Assembly (NCBI RefSeq): GCF_007752535.1
Contig: NZ_CP036426.1
Span: 3,286,001 to 3,350,000 of the forward strand
Length of the DNA stretch: 64,000 bases
Reading direction: 5' to 3'
Source: Tautonia plasticadhaerens
GTDB lineage: Bacteria > Planctomycetota > Planctomycetia > Isosphaerales > Isosphaeraceae
The translations under genes and the position numbers were made by a program. Shown piece after piece: positions 33,088 through 43,000 of this stretch. The notes beneath the pieces are model-generated. The model worked only from the letters and a program-made list of their open reading frames with translations, searched no databases and was not told the DNA's origin. The first letter of the stretch is position 1; each line of letters starts with the position of its first letter.

Positions 33088-33349
33088 CCCAGGGCATCCG
33101 TCCCGGGGAAGGCGATCACGGACGCCGGCCACCATCGGGTGGCCGCGGACACGCCCCCGGGGCGGCCGCCGCGTCGTTGATGGGACGGATGAGGTCGTGA
33201 TCGACAGGGATCTCGCCGCCCGCGTCCTCGACAATCGACCAGCCGAGCTGCGCCTCGCGCGCCGGGACAATTCCCCTCCCCCCGATCGAGGTGCCGACGA
33301 CGAGACGACGGTCCGAGCCCGAACGAGGTTCAATGGTCCTGCATCCCCC

Positions 33350-33612
33350 CGGCCTCGGGCCCGTCGATCCCCGGCGGCCGGGCCCGGGGCGGTCGGCAGC
33401 GGGGCCAACGCCATGTCGCCGGGCCTCTCGATGCAGGAAGCGACGTACGAGCCCGCGACCCGGACGCTGACCACGGGCCGGATCGAGGGGCCGTGACCGG
33501 CTGGGATCGTGTTGGCGTTCCGCTCGACGACGGAGTACAGGAGCGACGGCACTCGGGTCACGACCTTTTACTCGCCGGGGGGCCAGGGCGAGGAGTTCGT
33601 GATGATATGATG
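33350..33612 (+). pseudogene. DUF1579 relic (C-terminal part)
   Basis: The frame MSPGLSMQEATYEPATRTLT then GRIEGP, a TGA (33494-33496), and PAGIVLAFRSTTEYRSDGTR followed by VTTFYSPGGQGEEFVMI resembles the C-terminal half of DUF1579 proteins, with the family TYDxATKTL and late EFKM-type blocks. The N-terminal half is absent or unreadable. It is a remnant interrupted by at least one stop. Confidence 0.5.
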
Positions 33613-33763
33613 CGGATCACCGACACACGCCGCCCGGGGGCGAAGACGACGGCCCGTTGAGCGTCTGGGCGTCCCTCGGGCGGGGGGGCCGCCGGCCGCC
33701 CCGCTGTGAGGCGAAAATCCCACCGGGCCGACCGGCCCCGACGCCGACCGGAATGCCCCCGCC

Positions 33764-36277
33764 TCAGGCTCGGGGGGCGGCCGGCCCAGTGGGGTCGCCC
33801 TCGGGGGGAGGCTCCGGGCGGGCGACGGGCAGGACGATCCGGAATCGGGCCCCGAGGCCGGGGCGGCCGTCAACCTCCAGCCGGCCGCCGTGGTCCCGGA
33901 TGATGCCATGGCTGATGCTCAGGCCGAGCCCGGTCCCCTGGCCGATCGGCTTGGTCGTGTAGAAGGGGTCGAAGATCCGGGGGAGGTCCGATTCGGCGAT
34001 GCCGACCCCGTCGTCGACCACCTCCAAAACGACCTCGTCCCCCTGCTGCCGGGTCGACAACGCGATCCGGCCGTGGTCTCGGCCGGTGGCCTCGATCGCC
34101 TGCAGCGCGTTGACCAGCAGGTTCAGCACCACCTGGTTGATCTGGGCCGGGGTGCAAGAGACCGGGGGCAGGTCGGCCCAGTGTTGCTCCAGGGTGATGT
34201 TGTGGTGGGCGAGCCGGCCCCGGACCATCTCGATGCTGCTGGCGATCGCCTCGTGCAGGTCGACGCGATCGACGGCGGTCTGGTCCAGGCGGGTGAAGCC
34301 CCGTAGGTTCTGGACGATGTCCGAGACCCGCTTGATCCCCTGCTTCGTGCTGGCCAGGAGGCGGCCGAGGTTCCGCCGGAGGTAGGGCAGGTCGAACTCC
34401 TCGGCGATCTCATCGATCCGGGAGAGGCGGTCGGGGCAGGCCCGGAGCATGTCTCCCCGGGCCTGGTCGTGGACGTCGAGGATCTCCGAGAGCGCGGCGA
34501 AGTCGCGCTCCAGCACGGCCAGATTGTTGGAGACATAAGCCAATGGATTATTGATCTCATGCGCGATCCCGGCGCTGAGCAGCCCGAGCGAGGCGAGCTT
34601 CTCCGCCTGGCTGATCCGGGCCTGCATCCGCTGGCGGTCGGTCACGTCCCGGATCGCGCCGAGCAGGACCACCCCCTCGGGCAGGTCGATCGCCGAGAGG
34701 GAGACCTCGAGCGGGAAGACCTCGCCCCCCTTGCGACGGCCCCTCAGCTCGACGGTCCGGCCGACGAGGTGGCCCTCGCGGTCCTCGACGAAGCGGCGGA
34801 CGGCCCCGCGGTGGTCCACCTGGTGGTCCTCGGGGATCAGCAGGGAGAGCGGCCGGCCGAGGGCCTCGCCCTCGTCGTAGCCGAAGACCCGGCGGGCGGC
34901 CGGGTTGACCAGGGTGATGACGCCCCGATGGTCGGCCACCACGATGGCGTCGCCGGTCCCCTCGGTGAGCTGCCGGTAGAGCCGCTCGGAGGAGCGGAGG
35001 GCCTGCTCGGCCCGCTCGCGGTCGGCGACCTCCCGGGTGAGCTGCTCGTTGGCCCGGGAGAGCTCGGCGGTGCGCAGGTCGACGCGGCGCTCCAGCTCCT
35101 CGTGGGCCCGCTCCAGCTCCTCCCGGGCTTTGCGGCGCTCGGCCCGGGCCCGGAGGGAGACGACGCCGAAGGCCAGGTCGTCGGCCAGGCCGCGCAGCAG
35201 GGCCACCTCCTCGTCGTCGAAGGCGTCGGGCTCGGAGGCGTAGATGACCACCACGCCCAGGGCCTCCGCCTCACAGAGCAGCGGCACGCCGATCACCGAG
35301 GCGTAGCCCCGCTTCATCGCCTCCTCGCGCCAGGGTGCGAAGTTGGGGTCGTTGGCCACGTCCTTGAAGACGCTCGGCCGTCGGGACCGGATGGCGCGGC
35401 CGACCGGGCCCCGTCCCCGGTCGGTGTCGTCCCAGGAGACGCAGAGCGTCTTGAGGTAGCCGTCCTCGTAGCCGGCGTGGGCGACCGGGCGGACGGCCTT
35501 CCCCGCGTCGTGCTCGGCGAAACCGACCCAGCAGAGGCGGTAGCCGGCCACCTCGACGATCACCCGGCAGATCTCCCGGAGGAAGGACGGCTCGTCGACG
35601 GCCCGGACCAGCGCCTGGCTGCATCGGCTCAGGGCCATCCGGGCACGCTCGACCCGCTGGAGGCGGATCTCGGCCCGCTTCCGCTCGGTGACGACCTCCG
35701 TGCACATGATCAGGCCGCCGACCGCGCCGGAGGCGTCGGGCCAGGGGCGGCATTCCCACCGGACCCAATCGGTGTGGCCGTCGGGCCGGGGGAAGGGATC
35801 CTCCTCGCAGCCGAGGACCTCGCCGGCCAGGACCCGGCGGTGGATCTCCCTCCAGCGGTCGGGGACCTCGGGGAAGACCTCGTAATGGCTTCGGCCGATG
35901 ATCTCGCGGTCCCCCAGGCCGTAGTCGGTCCGCCAGCGTCGGCTGGCCAGCACGTAGCGCATCTGGCGGTCGAACATGGCCACGGCGGCCGGGCTGTGCT
36001 CGACGAACAGGCGGAACTGCTCCTGGACCTGCCGGAGCGAGGCCTCGGCCCGCTCCCGCTCGGCGACCTCCGAGCGCAGGGCCTCGTTGGACCGGGCCAG
36101 CGCCCGGGTCCGGATCCGGACCCGCTGTTCGAGCTCGTCTTGCACCGCGCCGTGCCCCTCCCGGCTTGCTTCCCGGCCTCCCGGGCCCCGACCGCCCGGG
36201 GTGGTGCCCCCTGTTTTGGACCTGCGGCGCCCCGCACGCTCCCCCCAAATCATAGGCGACCCGCCGGGGCCGATCAC
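33764..36277 (-). CDS. Hybrid-sensor-free PAS-GAF-PAS histidine kinase
   Basis: Soluble sensor kinase of 837 residues with no membrane helix. Domain order: N-terminal coiled coil (45-85), PAS (about 88-200), GAF (about 215-370), coiled coil (375-430), PAS with PAC (about 440-555), HisKA with phospho-acceptor His573 (SAGIAHEINNPLAYVSNN), and HATPase with N box (NLLVNALQAIEATG), G1 (VDDGVGI), F box (FDPFYTTKPIGQGTGLGLS) and G2. No receiver domain or adjacent response regulator is present. GTG 36277 was taken as start; ATG 36253 is an alternative. The GAF block (PNFAPWREEAMKRGYASVIG) is like redox/light/small-molecule-sensing GAFs, but the signal is unknown. Confidence 0.92.
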   Translation of the reverse strand: MIGPGGSPMIWGERAGRRRSKTGGTTPGGRGPGGREASREGHGAVQDELEQRVRIRTRALARSNEALRSEVAERERAEASLRQVQEQFRLFVEHSPAAVAMFDRQMRYVLASRRWRTDYGLGDREIIGRSHYEVFPEVPDRWREIHRRVLAGEVLGCEEDPFPRPDGHTDWVRWECRPWPDASGAVGGLIMCTEVVTERKRAEIRLQRVERARMALSRCSQALVRAVDEPSFLREICRVIVEVAGYRLCWVGFAEHDAGKAVRPVAHAGYEDGYLKTLCVSWDDTDRGRGPVGRAIRSRRPSVFKDVANDPNFAPWREEAMKRGYASVIGVPLLCEAEALGVVVIYASEPDAFDDEEVALLRGLADDLAFGVVSLRARAERRKAREELERAHEELERRVDLRTAELSRANEQLTREVADRERAEQALRSSERLYRQLTEGTGDAIVVADHRGVITLVNPAARRVFGYDEGEALGRPLSLLIPEDHQVDHRGAVRRFVEDREGHLVGRTVELRGRRKGGEVFPLEVSLSAIDLPEGVVLLGAIRDVTDRQRMQARISQAEKLASLGLLSAGIAHEINNPLAYVSNNLAVLERDFAALSEILDVHDQARGDMLRACPDRLSRIDEIAEEFDLPYLRRNLGRLLASTKQGIKRVSDIVQNLRGFTRLDQTAVDRVDLHEAIASSIEMVRGRLAHHNITLEQHWADLPPVSCTPAQINQVVLNLLVNALQAIEATGRDHGRIALSTRQQGDEVVLEVVDDGVGIAESDLPRIFDPFYTTKPIGQGTGLGLSISHGIIRDHGGRLEVDGRPGLGARFRIVLPVARPEPPPEGDPTGPAAPRA

Positions 36278-36770
36278 GGAGAATCTCGATGCGGGACGTG
36301 GCCGCCGGGCGCCCCCCTTGCGGGGCGGCCTCCCCCGCGATAAAAAAGGCCGTCCTGCGGATCGATGGATGGGTCAACGAACGGGAGGACAGGTCTAGCT
36401 CGACGCCTTCGGGCGTCTGGGCGGCGTTGCGCCGCCCGTGGAATCGGCCCCTCACGCACCACAACGAAGGCTGTTTCAGGCCCGCTGATCGTCCCCAGGG
36501 GGGACATCTACCGGGCGGGCCTGGTCCAACCGCGCCGATCGCCGTTCCGCCCGGTAGATGTCCCCCCTGGGGACGGCGGGCCGGAGAGCCTTCGATGTCC
36601 CAGGTCCGGTGGTAGATGTCACCCCCCGGATCGTTGCCCCAGCCCGGCCCCGCAGGACTCGGGACGGGGGAGGGCGGCCCTTCGCCGGGCAACCGGCGGG
36701 GGCCGCCCGACCCCGAGCCCGATCTTCCCCCGGCGAATCACCTCGACCGCGACCGATAGGGCGACCAGCC
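36278..36770. promoter_or_regulatory. Divergent gap with repeated GGTAGATGTC structures
   Basis: This 493-bp gap separates the leftward histidine kinase from the rightward BRCT/HEAT operon, so it carries both promoters. It contains the 28-bp perfect inverted repeat at 36491-36574 and a third partial copy at 36609-36632. Short frames starting ATGTCCCCCCTGGGGAC exist only because of that repeat and are not genes. Confidence 0.55.
36491..36574. repeat. 28-bp perfect inverted repeat with 28-nt spacer
   Basis: The left arm 36491-36518 begins GTCCCCAGGGGGGACATCTA; the right arm 36547-36574 is its exact reverse complement. The spacer is 28 nt (36519-36546). The arm itself contains a small palindrome (GTCCCC..GGGGAC). 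A third, degenerate arm with GGTAGATGTC followed by a C run lies at 36609-36632. It could be an operator array for a dimeric regulator, a REP-like element, or a strong hairpin. Confidence 0.85.
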
Positions 36771-39700
36771 GTGGCGATCCGACCCTCGATCGACGACGCC
36801 CGACGCGCCTGGGAGGCACGAGACCCGATCCTGGTCGACCTGATCGAGGCGATCTCCTCCCGGCCCGACCCCGAGCCTGAGGTCCCCATCCGGGAAGGGG
36901 CGCCGACCTTCGACCTCCTGATGGCCCGGACCCGGACGCCGGAGTTCCTCAAGAAATCCCCGGAGGAGCAGCGGATCGAGTGGCTCTCGGCCTTCAAGGC
37001 GCTCGAAGCCCCCGACGCCGAGGCCCCGCTGTCCGACCGCCTCCGCCTCCATGAACTCATCCTCGCCCTCTGGGAGGACGGTTCCCCCTTCGCCCGGGCT
37101 TGCCTGCTGCGGGTCATCGACACCGTCGCCCTGACCTACGGCCCCTGGCGGGCCCTGAAGCGGATCTTCAAGGAGGCCGAGTCGCGGGGCGACCTGGAGG
37201 TCTTCGCCGCCCTGACCGCCCGATTCGACGTGGCCCATGCCGCCCACCAGCACGGCGTGAGCCGCCGGACGCTGGCCTACATGGTCCGGCGGGCCTGGCG
37301 GCACCTCCGGGCGATCGGCCGGATGATGCCGGTCGCCTACCCCGACGTCGCCTCGGCCGTGCTGGCCCGGTATCCGTCGACCTGGGGGAGGGACCGGTCG
37401 CAGGCCGAAGGGGCGTGGGTCTACAACCATATCCTTTACCACGGCTCGAAGGCCTACACGCGGGGCCGGTTCCTCTTCGGGGCGACGAAGAAGGACCCGG
37501 TCGCCCTCCGGGCCTTCCCCGACTCCTGGAGGCGGAGCCCCCGGCCGCTGTTCGTCCTGCTGGAGCGGGCCCGGAGCGACGCGGTGCTCGCCTTCGCGAC
37601 CGAGGCGCTGAGGAGGGACTTCCGGGCCTCGCTCCGGGAAGTCGAGCCGGGCTGGGTCGTCCGGCTGATCGCCTCCCGGGCCGCCCCGGTGCACGAGTTC
37701 GTCGTCTGGATCCTGGGCAACGTGCCGAAGTTCGAGCAGTCGAGCTTCCGGGAGTTGGGCCTGCATGGGCCGGTCCTCTCGCTGTTCGACTCGCCGAGCG
37801 ACCTCGCCCGGTCCTACGCGGCCGACTATGCCCGGGCCCACACCCGGGACCTGCCCGTCGACGAACTCGTCCGCCTGGCCGACAACCGCAGCGAGGCCGT
37901 CCGCAAGCTCGCCGCCGACCTGCTCGGCGAACGAGACCCCCGGAAGGAGGTCGGCCTCGACGCCTGGGGACGCCTGCTCGAATCCGAATACGGTCATACG
38001 CTGGCAGCCAAGGCCATCCAGGCGCACTTCGGCCCCAAGGAGCTGACTTCGGAGTGGTTCCGAAACCTCCTCTTCTCACAGAGCGAGGAGGCGTTCGAGT
38101 TCGTCTCCGAATTGCTCCCCAAGATCCACTCGCCTGGGACGCTCGGTTACGGCTACTTCCGGGACCTGCTCGACAAGTACGACTGGGCGGATCAGGAACC
38201 TGCCGGGGCTCTGGCCGAATTCGCGATGAAACACCTCGCTCGATTCGGGCCAGACACCTTTGATCCGGAATTCCTCGCTCTGCTGTTGATCCGCCCCGAC
38301 ACCCGATGGATCGCCGCCTCCTGGATCAACGAAGGTCGGCTCAAGGCCGGGTCGGTGCCGATTGACGCCCTCAAGGCGATGGCCTTCCACCCCGACTGGG
38401 ACGCTCACCCGCTGGTGCGTCTGGAAGCCTCGATCCTCAAGGGTCGGGACAGGGAACTCAGCTTCGACGAGCCGCTGGCCGACCAGGTCCTCGGCTGGCT
38501 CGGCGATGTCCGCCGCTTCTCCCCCGGGGATCTCGGCTTCGACTGGCTGCTCTCCCTCGCCCGTCGGGCCGAGCCCCGCTACCACGACTTCGCCGTCGAG
38601 CTGATGATCAAGGGTTTCGTCCCCGCCGACTTCGCCCCCGCTCAGGACCAACCGGCGTCCGTCGACCGGCCCCCAACGAAGGAAGAGGTCACGGTCGACC
38701 TCGGCGGCCAGTCGTTCCTCTTCACCGGCAAGCTGGCGACGATGCAGCGCAAGGAGTCCGAGGGGAAGGTCCGGGACGCCGGCGGGGCGGTATCCTCGGG
38801 GGTGACGGCGAAGCTGCACTACCTCGTGATCGGCGACGAGGGCTCCCCGCTCTACGGCAACGGCAACGGCAAGAAGGGGTCGAAGCAGCTCAAGGCCGAG
38901 GAGCTGAACGGCCAGGGGGCGAACATCCGGATCATCTCCGAGACGGCCTTCCTCCGGATGCTCTCCGGCCGATCTCGGGACGTCTCGGCCGACGCCACCC
39001 TCGCCGGCTGCGAACGCCTCTGGGAGATGGCCGTCGGCGGCGGGGCCTCGGACGCCCGGCTCGGCCAGTTCGCCCGGAAATACATCAGGCGGCACCACCC
39101 CCGGATCGCGCTCGACGAGACCGACCGCCCCGTCGATCCCGGCGCCGAGATTCCCGACGCCTTCCTCGGCTTCGACCGCGTCCTCCCCCTTTTCTTCGAG
39201 ACGAGGGAGCCGATCCGGGCCTTCGCCCTGACCCTGGCCCGCTCCGAGTTCGGCCGCTGGTCGCCGCCGGGCGAGGATCTGGTCCGGCTGGCCGAGGCCC
39301 CCTTCGCGGAGGTCCGCCGCCTCGTCGCCGATGCCCTGCTGGCCGACGACGCCCCGGAGCACCGCCGGTACCGGATCGACCACGACTCCCTGAGCCCCGC
39401 CGCCGTCTACCGCTTCTGCGAGTCGGGCGACGAGCAGACCCGGGCCCTCGGCCTGAAGCTGATCGACCGCTCCCCCCGCCTGAGGCTCCCCGACGAGCTG
39501 TACCGGCTGACCGAGAGCCCCGACCGGGCCGTCCGCGCCTTCGTCGTCCGGGCCCTCTGGTCGCTCTACCGGGACCGGCACATCACCGGGGGCTGGGCCC
39601 CCTTCGTCTCCCCGAGGCCGACGATCGGCCCCGTCGCCCGCAAGAAGGCGGCCGAGGCGGCCACGTCCCGGGGGACCGGCCCCCCCGCCCGGCCCGACCG

Positions 39701-40049
39701 GCCGCCCGCCCCGCCGCCGAGCCTCGGCGACCTGCTCCGTCGGATGCTCTTCGAGCTGCCCCCCGGCCGGCCCCCGAGGCGATCGGCCGGCCCGACCGAA
39801 GGGCAGGGGGGGGACGGCTTCGACCGCCTCCGCCCGCTGCCGAACCGCCTGGCGAAGCTCGCCGTCGTCGAGACCCTGTGCGACCTGGCGATCGAGGACG
39901 AGGCGTTCGCCCGGTTCGCCCTGCCCCCCCTGGTCGAGTTCCTCGGCTCCCGGGGCAAGAGCGAGCACGCCGCCTGCCTGGTGGCCGTCACCCGGATCCG
40001 GCACGCCCACCCGGGGCTCTCCGCCCCCGGATCGGAGGCCGCCTCGTGA
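36771..40049 (+). CDS. BRCT-domain protein with HEAT-like repeats
   Basis: A 1,092-residue cytoplasmic protein. The N-terminal 600 residues are helical and Arg/Leu-rich, with repeat-like units (e.g. VDELVRLADNRSEAVRKLAA, residues ~364-383). A BRCT domain of the NAD-ligase/RFC1 type sits at about 643-735: FLFTGKLATMQRKESEGKVR, DAGGAVSSGVTAKLHYLVIG, then IRIISETAFLRML. More helical repeats follow, with a disordered Pro-rich linker near 985-1020. BRCT domains bind phosphopeptides or DNA ends. Start GTG 36771 is the first plausible one after the Pro-rich upstream frame. Its TGA overlaps the next gene's GTG (GTGA), so the giant protein is coupled to it. Function unknown. Confidence 0.85.
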   Translation: MAIRPSIDDARRAWEARDPILVDLIEAISSRPDPEPEVPIREGAPTFDLLMARTRTPEFLKKSPEEQRIEWLSAFKALEAPDAEAPLSDRLRLHELILALWEDGSPFARACLLRVIDTVALTYGPWRALKRIFKEAESRGDLEVFAALTARFDVAHAAHQHGVSRRTLAYMVRRAWRHLRAIGRMMPVAYPDVASAVLARYPSTWGRDRSQAEGAWVYNHILYHGSKAYTRGRFLFGATKKDPVALRAFPDSWRRSPRPLFVLLERARSDAVLAFATEALRRDFRASLREVEPGWVVRLIASRAAPVHEFVVWILGNVPKFEQSSFRELGLHGPVLSLFDSPSDLARSYAADYARAHTRDLPVDELVRLADNRSEAVRKLAADLLGERDPRKEVGLDAWGRLLESEYGHTLAAKAIQAHFGPKELTSEWFRNLLFSQSEEAFEFVSELLPKIHSPGTLGYGYFRDLLDKYDWADQEPAGALAEFAMKHLARFGPDTFDPEFLALLLIRPDTRWIAASWINEGRLKAGSVPIDALKAMAFHPDWDAHPLVRLEASILKGRDRELSFDEPLADQVLGWLGDVRRFSPGDLGFDWLLSLARRAEPRYHDFAVELMIKGFVPADFAPAQDQPASVDRPPTKEEVTVDLGGQSFLFTGKLATMQRKESEGKVRDAGGAVSSGVTAKLHYLVIGDEGSPLYGNGNGKKGSKQLKAEELNGQGANIRIISETAFLRMLSGRSRDVSADATLAGCERLWEMAVGGGASDARLGQFARKYIRRHHPRIALDETDRPVDPGAEIPDAFLGFDRVLPLFFETREPIRAFALTLARSEFGRWSPPGEDLVRLAEAPFAEVRRLVADALLADDAPEHRRYRIDHDSLSPAAVYRFCESGDEQTRALGLKLIDRSPRLRLPDELYRLTESPDRAVRAFVVRALWSLYRDRHITGGWAPFVSPRPTIGPVARKKAAEAATSRGTGPPARPDRPPAPPPSLGDLLRRMLFELPPGRPPRRSAGPTEGQGGDGFDRLRPLPNRLAKLAVVETLCDLAIEDEAFARFALPPLVEFLGSRGKSEHAACLVAVTRIRHAHPGLSAPGSEAAS

Positions 40050-43000
40050 GCGTCGCCGAGAAGCACCTGGCCTACCGGGGGCGGATCCGGGCGCTGGCCG
40101 CCTCGGGGAAGATGCTCCTGTTCGTCACCGAGCACCCGGAAGGGCGGCCGACGTCCCTCTACCGGCTCGACTGCGAGACGTTCGACCTGGCGAGCGACCC
40201 GATCCCCGGCGGGGGCCGGGCCCTCTGCCTGTCGGGCGACGAGGTCTGGGTCGCCGCGTCGGACGGCTCGATCTGCCGCTGCCCGATCTCCGGGGGCTCG
40301 CCGTCGACGGCGATGTCCCTCGACGGCGAGCCCGCCTCGGCCCTCTCCCCGCTGCAGGGGGACCGGCTGGCGATCGCCGCCGGCCCGACGGTGGTGATCG
40401 CGGACGTCAGCAAACCGGACGCGAGGCCGATCCAGTCGCTCGACCTCCCCGCCGCCGCGACCGCCCTCGCCGCCGACCCGACCGGCCGCTGGCTCGTCGC
40501 CGGCACGGCCAGGGGGGACGTCTCCGTGTTCACCGCCGAGGGCCGCGAGGAGTTCATCCTCAGCGAGTCGGCCCGGGTGCACGAAGGGGCCGTCACCGCC
40601 CTGGCATTCGAGCCCGACGAGCTGCGGTTCCTCTCGGCCGGGGCCGACCGCGCGCTCCGCTCGACCCTGGCCCGCGGGGCCCTGGAGCCGGAGGACCGGG
40701 GCAGGAGCTTCGGCCACGACGACGCCATCACCGCCATCGCCTGGGCGCCCGGCGATCGGTTCCTCACCGGGTCGCTCGATTCGACGGTCAAGACGTGGCC
40801 CCGATCCGGGGGGGCCCGCCCGGGCACCCTGAAGGACGGCGTGGCGAAGGTCCGGGGGCTGGCGGTCGTCTCGGTCCACGACCGCCCCCGGCTCTCGGTG
40901 GCCTGCGAGGACGACACGATCCGGCTGTTCGTCCTCGACGCCGCCGGGAAGTTCGGCGACCCGGCCCAGAAGATCCACGGCGCCCTCTCCCGGGCCCGCC
41001 GGGAGCTGGCCGAGGGGGATCCGAGGCGTCGAGAGCATGCCATCGCGGACCTCGCCTCGGCCAACGACCTCGCCGCGCTCGACCTGCTCGCCGAGCACTC
41101 CCGGGCCGACGCCGACCCCGGCCTCCGCCTCGACGCCGCCCGACGCATCGGCGACTCCGACCACCCCCGGTCCGTCCCGCTGCTGGAAGGGCTGCTCGGC
41201 CACCCGGACGAGGCCGTCCGCCTGCTCGCCTTCGACCGGCTCCGCGACCGGGCAGGGGAGGCCGACTTCCGGCCGATCGACCTGGCCCTGAAGACCGGCC
41301 TGCCCGAGATCGGCCGGAGGGCCGTCGAGGCCCTCGCCCCGCGCTCGAAGCAGGACGACCAGGCGCTCGACCGCCTGCTCGCCGCCCTCGACGCGAAGGA
41401 GTGGGAGGTCCGCCGTTCCGCCGCCGAGGCCCTCGAATCGATCCACCCGGCCGATTCCCCCGAGGCCGACCTGATCGTCCTGGGCACGTCGCACGCCGAC
41501 CTTCGCCGATGGGCCCTCATTCGCCTCCTGCATCGGGGCCTGCTCGGCCAGGCCGCCGTGTCGACCTCGCTGCGACGGATGGCCGAGGACCGGGACGCCG
41601 ACGTCCGACGCGTCGCCTTCCTCCTGATGCTCCACACCCGCCCCCGGCTGGTCGAGGCCATCCGGGCCGGGGACGCCGACCTGGCCCGACAGCTCGACGA
41701 CCTCGACGCCGCTCTCGAAGGGCAGGGGGGGGCCGCCGGCCCTCCGGCCGGAAGGAGCGGGGCCGACGCGAAGGCGAAGCCCCCGAAGAAGGGCGCGAGG
41801 GGCAAGGCCGGATCGGAGGCGCCCGCCGGGCTCGACGCCGAGGACCTCGCCCCGCTGCTCAACGCCGCCGCGAGCCGGTCGCTCGACACCTCCCTGCGGG
41901 GGGCCCGTTGCCTCGCCCTGCTGGGGGATCCCAGGGCGTTCGGCCTGCTGCTCCAACTCAGCCGGGAGGCCGAGCCGTCGGCCCGGGTCGAGGTCTGCCG
42001 GGCCCTGGCGAACCTGGGGGACGCCGCCGCCGTCAGCCGCCTCCGCTCCCTGCTGCACGACGAGGCCGCCGAGGTCCGGGACGCCGCCTTCACCGCCATC
42101 GCCTCGATCGACCGGGAGGTGCCCCTCCTCGCCGCCGGGGCCGGGCTGGACGCCGACCACGACGACGTCCGACGTCGGGGGCTCCAGCTCCTGCTGGCCG
42201 AGGCGAAGAAGGCGCCCCCGGCCTCGGCCGAATCGCCCACCGGCCTCCTGCTGGTCCGGGCGCTCAACGACGGCTCCCCCGCCCTCCGGGCCGAGGCGTT
42301 CAAGGCGGTGCTCAACCTGCCCGCCGCCGGGGGGGGGGCCGGGGCCCTCCGGTTCGCCCGCCGGAGCATCCACGCCGACGTCCGCCGGGAGGTGCTCACC
42401 GAGGCCCTCGCCCAGCTCGCCGAGCCCTGGGCCTGGGACCTCCTCCTCGGAGCCTTCGACGACCCGGATCCCGCCCTCCGCGCCGACGCCCTCGACGCCG
42501 CCAGGAAGAAGTCGAAGGGGCTCGACGTGCTGGAGGCCGCGCTCGGCTGCCGACACGCCGACCTCCGGCTGGAGGCCGTCGCCGGGCTGGTCAAGACGCA
42601 CACCGCCGCGGCCCAGGCGCTGCTCGTCCGGGCGATCGACGACGAGGACCCGGACGTCCGCCGGTCGGCCCTCGACGCCCTCGTCTCCGACGACGCCACC
42701 GCCCCCCTCTCCTCCGCCCTCGGCAGCCCCCACGCCGAGATCCGGGGCCGGGCCGCCCGGGCGCTGGCCCGGCTCGGCGACCGGGCCGCCCTCGGGCCGC
42801 TCGTCGCCCTCGCCGCCGCCCCCGAGCCGGTCGAGGAGGACCGCCGTGATGCCTGGCTGGCGCAGGCCTTGATCGCCCTCGACGGCCTGGCGGAACTCGG
42901 CGACCCCGAGGCCGTGGTCCCCGTGCTGCCGATGCTCGACTCCCCCCATGCCCCGCTCCGCAAGTGGGCCGCCGCCGTGCTCTGCTGGTGTGCCGAGCCC

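Noticed and set aside
36490-36640. Short frames starting MSPLGT on both strands
   Set aside because: Both starts are created by the ATG within the inverted-repeat arms; the peptides after it share no pattern and are Arg/Pro-rich.
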